Below, one piece after another: positions 1 to 10,915 of a DNA stretch of 64,000 bases; within the stretch, counting starts at the first letter, position 1, and each line of letters starts with the position of its first letter. The stretch comes from Aquilaria yunnanensis (Eukaryota > Streptophyta > Magnoliopsida > Malvales > Thymelaeaceae): contig CM077593.1 of NCBI GenBank assembly GCA_039654915.1, positions 75,000,501 through 75,064,500 on the forward strand, written 5' to 3'. The notes below the pieces were generated by a model that was given only the letters and a program-made list of their open reading frames with translations, did no database searches and was not told the DNA's origin. The position numbers and the translations under genes were made by a program.

Positions 1-81
1 TTTAGACGCAAGGAGCAATTAGGGCGACTGTTCGCCTTCGTGGAGTACTTATGACGCCGGTTCGCCTATCCGCCTTCGGCC

Positions 82-89
82 TATATATA
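82..89 (+). promoter_or_regulatory. TATA box of the antisense gene in element A
   Basis: TATATATA follows CGGCC, about 280 bp upstream of the antisense ATG. The same motif in the same context stands at 25513-25520 in element B, although the surrounding sequence has diverged. Conservation and spacing suggest the core promoter of the antisense gene; no transcript evidence is available. Confidence 0.5.
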
Positions 90-368
90 GCCTGTTCCAT
101 CATAAGTTCCTTTTGTTCTGCTTTTGCTCTTCCCCTGCTCTCAACTGTTTTTGCGTTTTTCACGGCAGTGCTTTTTCTTAGGTGATTTCCGGCCACCTTT
201 TATGACGGCGACTCCGAACCCAGATTTTGGCAAAGCGTTTGGTGGGTTTTGACTCTCAAAATCCTTTGATTTTCTGTGCTCTTTTGGTTTTCTGAAAGCT
301 TTCCCGAAGTCGGTTTTTTGTCCCCCGAAGTCCGTTTTTCCTTGAAAATGTCTTCGCCAATTCCTCTT

Positions 369-2765
369 ATGTCTATTTCCCCCATCCCAGAGAGCTGGCT
401 TCCTTTTCTCAACCATACTTGCTGTACGTCTTCAGAAAAACTAGAAAGATGGACCAAAAAGTTTTTTCTTCCTTCTTACGCCATCACCAGGTTTCTTGGC
501 CCTCAGGTGGTCAGTTTTATGAACCGCCCAAATGAGGTTACCATTTTTCGCGCCCAATTGAAGGCCGGACTTAGGTTTCCTCCCTCGAGAGTGCTTTGCG
601 ACTTTTGCCAATTTCATGGCATTGCCGTAAATCAACTTCCCCCGAACTCGTACTGCTATTTTAACGCCTTCCTTTGCATGTGCGGTGTTTTCAAAATAGA
701 ACCCCATTTCATTCTTTTTATGCAGTACTATAAGCTCTATACGGTTCCGAAGGGTGGCTTTTACTTCATGCTGCCTTAAGGATCAGGGAGCAAAAAGTAT
801 ATGTTCACCTTCGCCACTAAGGACAGCTGGCGAGGGTGGCAAGAAAAATTCTTTTTTCTGAAGATGGAGGAGGCCTGGTCGTACGTTCCGACCGAGTGGG
901 CTTCTGGAAGGTTGGAGACAGATGTTGTAGACTCGAAGAGGCTGCTGACTCCTGAGTTGGCAGCCAGGTTCGCGGACTTTGACAGACGGATCCGGGCAGT
1001 CTCCGACTGGGACTCCGAGGTCCCTTCACGCTCCTTCTACCCCTTCCCCATCATGTGGAAACTGATGACCGAGGAGGTCCTTCGGGAGCTTGGGGTAGTG
1101 AAGGAGCACGAGACGGACCTCGAGATGCCGGCTGGTAAAACTCCTTCGGGAGGAGGTTACTTACGAGACCTTTTGTGAGCGTAAGTTATCTAAAATTTTT
1201 TTTGTTATAGACACATCTTAGACTCACACTGATGTTTTCCTTCTGTTTCAGAGATGGGCGACGAGTCCACTGCTTACTACAAGGCACTCTTCCTCGGTTA
1301 AGCCGAGAAGGGGGAGCAAACAAAGAAGGCCGTCTCCCGAAGGTGGAAATCATGTGGGGCCGGGCCATCATCGGCAAAACGGACGAAGAAAGAAACTCCT
1401 CTTCCTCACCCGGAAATTCCTGAGGAGGAGCGCGAAGAGCCTGACGCTGCTGTTGCCTCACCGACCGAGGTCGCTGCTAACGCCCTTTCTTGGAGTCCCA
1501 CTTCCTCAGCGGCTCTTCTGGACGCCTTAGTGGAAGTCCCTTCTGCCGAGGAATGCCGGAAGGGAAAAGGCAAGGAAATTTCTGCCGAGGGGGTCCGGGA
1601 CGCTAACGATGATGTCACCGAGGTGCCGTCAGGTTCCTTTTTTGGTCAAGCTGCAGTATTTTTATTTTTATTTTTTGAACTTTGAGAATTGCTTGCCTTA
1701 ACAAGCTTCTTGTCTTGCCGTGCAGAGGAGGTACCATCTTCGGGGTGGGTGGCCGAGCACGCCCGGAAACGGGCCCTTCGGGATTCCCATATCCCGAAGG
1801 GGAAGATCCCGAGGGAGCCTTTCTGGTCGTTTACGGAGGACATGAACTTGTACTCCGGCAACTGCCAGCAAATGGCCAACCAAATTTCAAAGGGGATCCT
1901 CACCGAGGCCTCTTTCCAGGCTATTTCCGAGGCTTGTCCGAACGAAGAGTCCCTTGCTGCAAAAGTTTCCGAGCACGCTGCCCAGGTATACTTCGCGCCT
2001 TGGTTTCCTTTTGATTTCTTCTAAGTGTTTGACCCAATTTTTTTTTTTTGCCTTACTAACTTTGTTCTTACTTTGCAGCTGTTGGGGTACACCGGCCTCC
2101 TTAGAGTTCAGGCAGCGAAGCAAGTGGCGTTCCGAGCCTGGGCCTTAGACTGTGTGGAGAAATCCAAGGTCATGTGCTCCGACTTGATCGCCAAGAATTT
2201 GGAGACGGCTCAGGCTACAAAGAAGGAAGTTGCTGTCGTTCAAGAGGAGTTGTTGAAGGAAAAAGGGGACCTTCTGAAGGACTCCTCCCAAAAGATATCT
2301 GACCTCAGTTCCAAGGTGGCGGAGCTGACTTCGGCAAATGAGGCATATCAGAAGGAGAAGTCAGAGTCTGAGGCTCTCCTGGCGAAGGCACTTGCTGAGA
2401 AGGCCGCGCTCCAGGCCGAGGTCGAGTCTTTGAAGAAGGAGCCAAGGAAGAAGAAGACGAAGGCACTGAAAAAGGAGATCGCTGACCTAGAGAAAGAGCT
2501 TGATGACTTAGCTGTTGCGAAGGAGAAGGCTGACCAAGCGACCAAGGTCGGTTTTCAGGACGGCTTTTGCCTCGCTCGTCATCAAGTTCTGCAGAGGTTT
2601 CCGGGTCTGAACCTCTCCTTTTTGGCAGCCCTGAACATCCCCGAGGGGCCTCGATGGTCTTGGTAAAAAATTGAGCACCTCAACTTGCCATTTCCTCTTC
2701 CGGCGCCGAAGGCGGTGGACAAAGACGCATGAGCTGGTGGCTCCCGAGACACCGAGGTCCCTTAG
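369..2765 (+). pseudogene. antisense-ORF gene of element A (gypsy-type transposase_28-like), broken
   Basis: Counterpart of the spliced antisense gene of element B. Inferred exons are 369-1180, 1252-1632, 1726-1985 and 2079-2765, with GT-AG introns of 71, 93 and 93 bp at the same sites as in B; exon 3 is 260 bp in both. Exon 1 encodes the conserved block NSYCYFNAFLCMCGVFK typical of the 'putative gypsy type transposon' domain (Pfam transposase_28). Exon 4 encodes a Lys/Glu-rich coiled coil and the conserved FQDGFCLARHQ block. Breaks: TAA at 777-779, a deletion of about 29 bp near 1128-1135 that shifts frame, a TAA near 1300 in exon 2, and TAA at 2664-2666. ATG 348 in the same frame is an alternative start; 369 fits the start in B better. 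Role unknown; family assignment rests on motif recognition. Confidence 0.75.
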
Positions 2766-3179
2766 TCTCTTTTAGGGCCCTTTGCCTTCTTTTTCTCCTT
2801 TTTTGTACTTCTTCTTTTGGCGAGCTTCCTTCTCTGTACTCAGATCCATCTTTGTTAATAAAGACTCTTTCTTTCATGAATTTTTGGCTAAGTCTGTTGC
2901 GCAAAATCTTTTATTTCTCATTGTCCTGAACACGTTCGCTCAAGAGACTTCAGAAGATCATAGCTAGACTTATCACGCCAATTAGCCTTGGAATCACCCT
3001 CGGGAAATTCTCTTAAGTGAATCTCCAATCTTCAGAGAAGGTTGATAACCTTTGTAAATAAGCTTTCTTCCGGCGACGACTGTTCTGGTGAAAAGAAGCT
3101 TCTGTACTTAGAAAAATTTTCCTAAGAAACTTTTGTACTTAGAAATTTTTCTAACTTGTACAATTTTCCCACCAAAATC
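2766..3179. other. spacer between the convergent antisense gene and gag-pol of element A
   Basis: About 410 bp without a gene. It holds one diverged copy (near 2920-2965, around GTCCTGAACACGTTCGCTCA) of the 55-bp unit that is tandemly repeated four times at the same place in element B. It is T-rich and would contain the 3' ends of both convergent transcripts. Nothing else was recognised. Confidence 0.5.
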
Positions 3180-6100
3180 CTAAGCATAGAACTTTTTCAA
3201 GGCATCCGAATGCCATATATTTTTTAATTCTACGCCTTTGGCATCGCCAAGCTTGGAAACTCATTTTCGCACTTCGGCAAGTACCAGATAAGGACCTTCC
3301 CAATTTGCACGAAGTACTCCGTGGGATGGCCTTCGGGGCCCAAATTCAGCCTTTCGGAGAACGAGGTCTCCTTTCTTTATTCCCTTCGGCTTGGCGCGCA
3401 AGTTTATAGCCACGGCCACTCTTTGCTGAAAAGCTTTTCTTCTCAGCTCGGCTATTTCTCTGTACTCGCCGACGAGGTCCAGCTTGGCTCTCAGGCCGAG
3501 GTCATTTCCCCTTTCATCAAACACTTGTACTCGCACCGATGGTTGTACTACCTCAATTGGGATGATGGCCTCTGTACCGAAAACAAGTGAAAAAGGTGTT
3601 TCCCCTGTGGCTCTTCGGGGTGTTGTTCGGTAGCTCCATAACACACTTGGGAGCTCTCCTAGCCATTTCCCTTTTGCTTCCCCCAACCTCTTTTTCAGAC
3701 CATTTTTATGGTCCTATTAGATACTTTTACTTGCCCATTGCTTTGGGGGTGAGCTACTGGGGCGAAGTGCATTTTTATTCCGAGGTTGTTGATAAATTCT
3801 TGGAACCTTTTGTCCGTAAACTGGGATCCATTATCGGCTACTAACACTCTCGGTATGCCGAATCTGCACACAATGTTCTTCCATACGAACTTCTGCACAT
3901 CTTTTTCCGATATAGTCGCCAAGGGTTCTGCCTCAACCCATTTGGAGAAATAATCTACTGCGACCACGTAGAACTTCACGCCTCCAGGCGCTGTTGGGAG
4001 TGGCCCAATGAGGTCTATGCCCCAAACTGCGAAGGGCCAGGGATAGTCAGCCGAAGTTACCAATTCCGAGGGTGCCCTTTGGATACTCGTGTGTCTTTGG
4101 CAATTCCCACATTTCTGGACGAACTGCCTAGCGTCTTTTCTTAGGGTAGGCCAAAAGTATCCTTGGCGAAGTATCACTGCTGCCAGGGCGTCGGTTCCAA
4201 TGTGCGAACCACAAGCGCCTCCGTGAACTTCTTCGAGGATCATTTCAATATCTTCTTCGCCTACACACCTCTATAGTGGATTTGCATACCCCTGCCGATA
4301 TAATTCTTCTCCGATTAGGAAGAAACGATCGGAACATCTTTGCACTTTTGTCGCTTCGCTGGGGTCTTCGGGGAGCTCACTGGTTGCGAGATACCTTTTT
4401 ATCGGATCTTTCCAGCCTTTTCCCGAGGTTATTATGCTCAGTACTGTGATGCTCGGATGGTTTAGCACCTCGGTGCATGTTTTCGACTTCGCTAAGCCAT
4501 CTGCCTCGGCATTGTCTTGACGGGGCACGTTTTTGATCGTACAGTGTCGAACTCCCTGATAAGCTTTGCTACCAGTTCATGGTATTTTGCCAAGGTCGGG
4601 TCCTTCACCCCATAGTCCCCTGCTATTTGTCGAACTACCAGCTGGGAATCGCTATGGGCTTTCAAGTTTCTTACACCAATTTTTCTGGCCAAGCGTAACC
4701 CTGCTATGAGGGCTTCGTATTTAGCCATATTGTTGGTGACGTTAAAGCCGAACTTGATGGCCTTCATTACTTCCAGACCTTCGGGGCCTCTGATAATTAC
4801 CCCAGCTCCCTGGTGTTCAGACCCTGAGGCTCCGTCTACGTACAAAGTCCATTCTGGCTCACGTTCGCCAGGATCCGGATGGTTGTCCTCGGTGATGGGT
4901 ATCTCGGTAATGAAGTCTGCCAGAACTTGCGCTTTTATGGCTTTCCGGGGTTCATAAGTAATGTCGTACTTGCCCAGCTCTATACACCATTTGGAAAGTC
5001 TTCCCGAATGATCAACTTTCCTCATGACGTCTCGTAGAGGTAGACTACTTCCGAAAATGATTGGGTGAGCGTGAAAATATGGCCGTAGTCTTCTTCCCGC
5101 TAGTACCAGGGCATATATAGCTTTTTGTAGCAAAGGATACCTGACTTCGGCGCCGTGCAGGGACTTGCTTACATAATAAACCGGCCATTGCTTCAGCCCC
5201 TCCTTTTTCACAAGGACCGAGCTTACTGCTTTTTCTATGACTGCGAGGTACAACACGAGGGACTCTCCCTCGCGAGGTTGCCGAAGAGTAGGCAGACGGG
5301 CCACATAGGCTTTGAGTTCTTCCCAAGCCTTTTGGCAGTCCTTATTCCAAGGATGATCATCACATCCAAGGTCACCCTCTTTTTTGCTGCCTTAGTGAGG
5401 ACTTTGAAGAATGCTCGACACCGGTCTCCATACCTGGAAATGAACCTGCTAAGAGAGGTTATCCTTCCGGTGAGTCTTTGCACGTCTTTCATTGTGACGG
5501 GAGTTCGGAATTCAAGCAGAGCCTTAACTTTGTCTGGGTTAGCATCAATGCCTCTTTCTGATACCATGTACCCAAGGAACTTTCCCGAGGTTATACCGAA
5601 GATGCATTTTTCGGGATTGAGGTGAATTCCGAAGGTTCTGAGCTGGTGGAAAGTCTCCTTCAGATCTACGACGTGGTCGTAAGGCAGCTTGCTTTTGACT
5701 ATCATGTCATCAACGTAAACTTCCATGTTCCTCCCTATTTGGTCCTTAAAGACCTTGCTCATCAACCTCTGGTAGGTAGCTCCCGCATTTTTGAGCCCGA
5801 AGGGCATCCTGATGTAACAATACGTTCCACCCTCGGTGATGAAGGCGGTTTTCTCCTCATCTTCGGGGTCCATCCTTATTTGATGATACCCACTGAAGGT
5901 GTCTAGGAAACTCAGGAGCCCGTATTCGGCAGTTGAGTCTACCAACTGGTCTATTGGTGGAAGAGGATATGAATCTTTTGGGCAAGCGTCATTCAAGTTT
6001 CTGAAGTTGATGCACATTCGGAGCTTACTACTCCCTTCTTTTGTGGCGATAACCACGTTGCTTAACCATTCGGGGTACTTGACTTCCCTGATTACATCTG

Positions 6101-8711
6101 CGTCTAATAAGCGCTGGACTTCGGTTTTGACGAAGTTATTTTTATGGACTGAGATGCCCCGCTTCTTTTGCCGGACAGGTTTTGCTTCCGGACTTACTTT
6201 AAGGCTATGCTGTATTATGCGAGGGTCTACCCCCGGCATATCTTTCAGCGAGTAGGCAAACAGGTCTTTATTCATCAGTAGAAAGGATACAAGTCTTTTC
6301 TTGTCACCTTCGTCCAAGTTTTTCCCTATATGGGTATTTCGGCCCGGGACAAGTTCTACTTCTTCTATTTCTACCTTCGCGGGATCTTCTGCCTCTCCCT
6401 CTTTTGGCCTTCCATCTGAAAAAACCTCTGCATCCACAGTTTGTGTGAGGTTGGCTACTAGGGCCTTTCGCGCTTTGACGAACACTTTCCTTACTTAGCC
6501 TTGATCGATAAAGATTTCCGCGTCTCCATCCTTGGTGGCGAAAGTGACGGTTAAGTACTTTACATCCAAGCGAATGTACAGATTTCCTTGTGTTTGCCTT
6601 CCAAGGATGGCGTTATATGACGAAGGAACATCCATGACAATGAACCTTGTCCTTCTGGAGGCAAATAATTCATCTGTCGATCCATCCGAACCTCCTCTCA
6701 TCATTAGGGGGAGGTCGATCCATCCGAGGACAGGCAATTCGAACGGCCCTACCCCGAAAGTTGGCGAAGTGACGGGCTTGAAGTCGGTGTTGGATATTCC
6801 CAAGCTCGGCAGCTGATGCAAGAACAGGACGTTGGCGTTTGATCCATCGTCAAGTAATACCCTTTTGACGTCCCAATTTTCTATTCTTGCCATGACCAAC
6901 AGTGGATCGTCATGGGGAAAGATGACGGTGGAACCATCCTTTCGGGTTAGTTTCTTCGACGGATTTTGATATTCCATCATTGATATTTCTCTGGCTTTCC
7001 TCTTTCTTTCCGAGGATGGCAGTCCCGTCGTGATTGTTTGTATCACTGCCGCCGGGGGCGGGAGACGCCTCTTTGGACTTCGGTTCCTTCGTCTGTCGGA
7101 GTCGTACTCCTCGTCATCAGCCTTTCCTTCCTCCTCCTTTCTTCCCTTCGGGGAAGGCATTCGCAGATAACACCGGAGTTGGCCTTGTTTTATCAGCGAC
7201 TCAATATACCTTTTCAGTTGGAAGCAATCTTCAGTGTCGTGCCCGTGGTCGCGATGAAACTGGTAGAACTTTTTCATATTCTTCTTGTTGTTAGCGGTCA
7301 TAGCCCTTGGTCGCTGAATCTGGGTTCCCTGCCTCTCCATTGTCATGAGGATATTGGTTCTTGTAGTGTTCAGGGCTGTGAAGTTCGGAGGAGGTTTCCT
7401 TCCCCTAAACCTCCGAGGTCGTCCGGCCTGTTCAGCCGGATACTTTGTTTGCTGGCCGGACCCTTCGGGACGGGTGTGATCATTCTTTGGTCCACCCATT
7501 CTCAGCTCTTTGGCTGTTATATGCTACTCGGCCCTTCGGTAGAATTTGCCAAGCGTGTCCGGGGGGTCCTTGGAAAACTCGTAGAACAGTTGTGAGTCCC
7601 TCCGAAGGCCCCGTGTCATGGAGAGGATGCGTATTTCGGGCCGAAAGTCTGGAACACTTAGGGCCTCTCCATTAAACCTTTCGACATAGTTGCGGATGGT
7701 TTCTCCGCTCTTCTGCGCTATGTCGAACATCTGGACCGGCATCTTCGCCGTCGGACGGCTTCCAATGAACTGCTGCGTAAAGGCCATGGACAGCTCCTGA
7801 AACTCCCTGATGGTTCCAGGGGCCAATGAGTTATACCACACCGTTGCGGGCCCTGCGAGGGTGACCTCAAAGCATTTGCACAAAATAGCATCATCAGCGC
7901 CGTGTAACACCATGCTACATTTGTATTTAGTTAGATGAGCCTGTGGGTCAGTTCGGCCTTCATAGGTTTCCAGCTGAGGCACCCGAAAGTCACTTGGCAT
8001 GGCTGCCTCGACTACTGTTTGGGTGAACGGCGATTCATCCCCATAGAAAGTTTCAAACAGCCTGGCCTAGACTGGTTTGCGAGCTACCTGTTTTTCCACT
8101 TTCTCCAACCTCGCTAATATTTTCTCCACAAGGATTGTGGCACTGGGCTCTTCTTCCTGGTGCTTGTAGGCTTCTGGGAAAGGAGATTGCTGGCGCCTCT
8201 TTGGGGACAGACTTCGCCGCCGAGGGGATGGCGACTTTGCCTCAGGCGATGAACTCTTTTGGCGTGGGGTTTTAGGCCATCTAGGCCCTACTGGCCCCTT
8301 AGGTCGTCCCTTGAGGGGTATGCTTTCCGTTGAGGACTCATCACGCGGATCCCCACTTCCCGAACTCCGGTAAGCTGATCTCGGGCTTTTCTCCCGAGGG
8401 AGTGCTGGCGAGGAAGTCCTTTGGGCCTGCGTTGGTTGCGGCCATCTTCGGTCTATTTGCTGCGTCATTTCGGCCACAATAGAGCGCTGGAAGTCGCGCA
8501 GAAAACTCATAGTTTTGACTAGAGGACGTTCTTCCTCAGGCGAGGAAGTCCCTGGAAGGGTTTGCTCAGTAGCCGGTTGAGCTTCAGGCATGGACGAGGA
8601 CTTCGGAAGTCCCTTGTCCTTTGAACGCCGAGTTTCAACAATGGCGACCTGAGGGTGAGTTCCCACAGACGGCGCCAAATGATGCCCGGTAGCATCTTCG
8701 TCGAGTGACAT
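3180..8711 (-). pseudogene. gag-pol polyprotein of element A, multiply broken
   Basis: Collinear with the element B polyprotein. Gag lies in 8066-7100, with the zinc-finger motif CQFHxxxxxHDTEDC type near 7240. Protease (LLDDGSNANVLF) is near 6840-6870, reverse transcriptase 6480-5400 (YVDD near 5715), the first ribonuclease H about 5300-4960, the second (LYVDGASGSEHQ) about 4860-4500, and integrase 4250-3260 (VADNGSQF near 3830). In-frame stops: TAG 8067-8069 (from TGG), TAG 7524-7526 (from CAG), TAA 6495-6497, TAG 4271-4273 (from CAG), TGA 3261-3263 (from CGA). Single-base deletions shift frame near 5388, 4538 and 3698. The natural end is the TAG at 3180-3182, following KFYA as in B. The start is ATG 8709-8711, inside the LTR. 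Confidence 0.9.
8662..8677 (-). other. primer-binding site of element A
   Basis: On the minus strand TGGCGCCGTCTGTGGG lies two bases inside the LTR. The first nine bases match the complement of the plant tRNA-Asp 3' end; the rest does not, so the primer tRNA is uncertain. The same 16 bases occur in element B. Confidence 0.7.
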
Positions 8712-9540
8712 TATGACTTCGGAAGGGACTTTCTGTGAGGGAGGATGTCTGGAGCAAAGGTTCCCCAGAGGAAAGTGCCTAAAATGCTCAGAAGAAAAGA
8801 GGTCAAGAGGTCCCCGGAGTGTTTTTCCGGGGAGGAGCCTCCGACGCCCAAGTTAGTGTCCTGAGGGGAGATAGAGGAAGAACGCTAAGGGGTTAGGTGG
8901 TCTTGCCTGTTCGTGTTTCCTCAGGGAGGGGGGTCGGATCCTTTGCCAGGGCTTGTTTCCTGGTATTTATAATGGTGCCTAGCCCGCTCAGATCACGACA
9001 CGTGTTCGGTCAGATGCTATCTGTACCTCCGGGCGTAGGAGACAGGTAGCCGTTTGTAGGCTCCTTGGGTCTGGGACCGAGACAGGTCGTGACAAGACTT
9101 GGACGGTGTCGGCGCGTCAAACCGCTTTTCGAGGCGGCATGTAGTGCATGTGGGTGACATGTCAGAGGCTCCTTAAATGCCCATGCCGTACTCCTGCGGT
9201 TCTCTGGCGAGGTCGTCCTTCGGTACGGATGCCCTTTCTTTGGGAATTATGCCTGTAGTTCGGGCAGTTCCCTAGTTCGGGGGTATCGCCTTCAGGGAGA
9301 TTCTCTCCTGCTTGAAATAGCTGGTTCTTCATCTCCGAAGGCAATCCGTTTGGTCTCCCGAGAGAGCCGGTGGCATCCTTGGAATTCTTGACATTCTAGC
9401 TGAAGTCTAGAGTTCAGGGTATTTTGACTTCGCTCCTTCCGAGGTCCGTGATATCGACTGTTTCGGGTAACGCCAGTTTTACTGACCATACTATTGGCAG
9501 GATGTATGTACTGAGAGAGGCGATAGCCCTTCGGCTATCA
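8680..9540 (-). repeat. 5' LTR of element A (861 bp)
   Basis: Bounded by TGATGCCC at 8680 and GGCTATCA at 9540 on the plus strand, the same termini as the two element B LTRs. Length is 861 bp against 972 bp in B; the two families are clearly related but diverged. The first 32 bases (8680-8711) encode the N-terminus of Gag on the minus strand. Confidence 0.85.
8964..9005 (-). promoter_or_regulatory. LTR promoter of element A: TATA box and G-box
   Basis: On the minus strand TATAAATA (8964-8971) is preceded about 27 bp upstream by the palindrome ACACGTGT (8998-9005), a G-box-type motif. The same pair with similar spacing is present in both element B LTRs. The gag-pol start lies about 250 bp downstream. 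Confidence 0.6.
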
Positions 9541-10063
9541 ACTACGAAATGATGTTATGTACTACATTGTGTATATACATAAATTCTTAAGATGCATGTC
9601 AATCTTAAGTAACTGCCTGCCATAATTGTTTATGGCCTTTTGGATGTATTCCTTGTGTCACATAATGGTTTAAAGACATGCAGGCTTAAGAATGCATAAT
9701 AAATCATAAAGTGATAATTGTTGTTACTTGCCACATTACCCACATTTGACTTATGTCAATAAATTTTTTCAACGGGTGTGACCATGGAAGGTCCTGTGTC
9801 ATAACTTGATATAGTTAGCACCAAATCTTGCATTAAGAACCTTGTTGGACAAAATGGTACATGGATTTATCTTATGACCAATTTTTTTTTAGCGTATGCA
9901 TAAAGGTTTTAAAGGTCTTAGTCCAAAACATGTTTTCAAAATCTTTCATAATTAATGCTGCCCAAATAGGAGAATGTTAGAAACTTTTAATGTGGGCTAA
10001 CATCAATAGTGCATTTTAAAATGGATTAAGATTAAACCAGTCAATTATAAAACATATGCAGCC
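9541..10063 (+). mobile_element. Copia-type 3' end fragment, copy 1
   Basis: AT-rich non-coding DNA. It contains a Copia-style polypurine tract next to an LTR start: AGGAGAA|TGTTAGAAAC, LTR start at 9975. The left side is cut by element A at 9540 and the LTR is cut at 10063 by the long-LTR-family insertion. The same 520 bp recur at 19386-19936 with a better preserved CAAGTGGGAGAA tract. No open reading frame. The Copia call rests on this junction motif alone. Confidence 0.45.
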
Positions 10064-10817
10064 TGTGGTGAAACAGGGCCCTAGTGCCTTGATTCGCTAA
10101 CACTGGTAGGCTATTTGGGAACTATGATCCCACTTCGGTTACAATTAGCTAGTTATTACTTATGAAGTATCTTAAATCATTACATACAACTAGTTACTTA
10201 GCCTACCTTGCATAGGAAGTATGCATGTGTTGTCTTGGCTATGCAATAACACTAAATTAAAATAACATTGAAAATAGTGTCACGACAATTAATGAAAACA
10301 CAATTCAAAACAAGCGAAGACATAAAAATTTAGTTGTTTAACTTCATGTAATAGCTAAATGTAACCCTAGTGTTATACACACCAATGGACATTAGTAGAG
10401 GCAATCTATTTGTATGAAAAGCAACATATTTCTACTAAGATCCATCCTTAGCTCTTCACCCACGCAAGCAAGCTAGCTTCAAGTGATGAGCCACACTTTC
10501 ATTGTGCTCACTTAGCCTTAAGCTGAAAGACAAACACTTTGGTCAGAAACTTGAAGTTTTCTACTTTGAGAATAACTTCAAACCAATAAAACTTAGCCTT
10601 AACAGTTGCCCTTTTAAGCCCGATTAGCCCGCTTAAAACTTGCACAACACTTAAGGGGTGAGTACTCAAAAATACCTAGTAAGGGATTTAGCATCTGTAG
10701 GGGGAAACACATGCAAGCATGCAAAGCACTACAAGTATATATATATAACATACAGAACAAACAAACAACCAACAATACAACCAAAAACAAGAATAAGCAC
10801 AACAAATAATCCAAATA

Positions 10818-10844
10818 ATGGATGGATGGATGGATGGATGGATG
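10818..10844 (+). repeat. (ATGG)n microsatellite inside LTR copy E1
   Basis: About six and a half ATGG units. Shorter, imperfect versions stand at the homologous place in E2 (near 20775) and E3 (near 41550), so the tract is an old part of the LTR that expanded in this copy. Confidence 0.85.
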
Positions 10845-10915
10845 AAATATACACATGCACATGCACTTAGGACTTCCTTAGTCCCAAATTTGCTAGACTT
10901 TCCGTGAGCTCTTAC

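Larger units (their letters stand above)
1..9540 (-). mobile_element. Tat-type Ty3/gypsy retrotransposon A, truncated by the window edge
   Basis: Reads on the minus strand: 5' LTR 8680-9540, primer site 8662-8677, gag-pol 8711-3180, then an antisense gene (369-2765, plus strand) between pol and the missing 3' LTR. By alignment with element B (23965-35139), the window starts about 0.5 kb inside the 3' LTR. The duplicated ribonuclease H and the antisense open reading frame are known marks of the Tat group (Ogre, Retand and relatives). The base after the LTR starts Copia-type DNA, so A inserted into a Copia fragment; the right-hand target copy would be ACTAC at 9541-9545, but the left copy is outside the window. 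The coding regions carry many stops and frameshifts, so A is much older than B. Confidence 0.9.

Noticed and set aside
5622..7595. Several plus-strand frames of 90-185 codons across element A pol
   Set aside because: Shadows of the reverse transcriptase, protease and Gag on the minus strand; the same shadows recur in element B.
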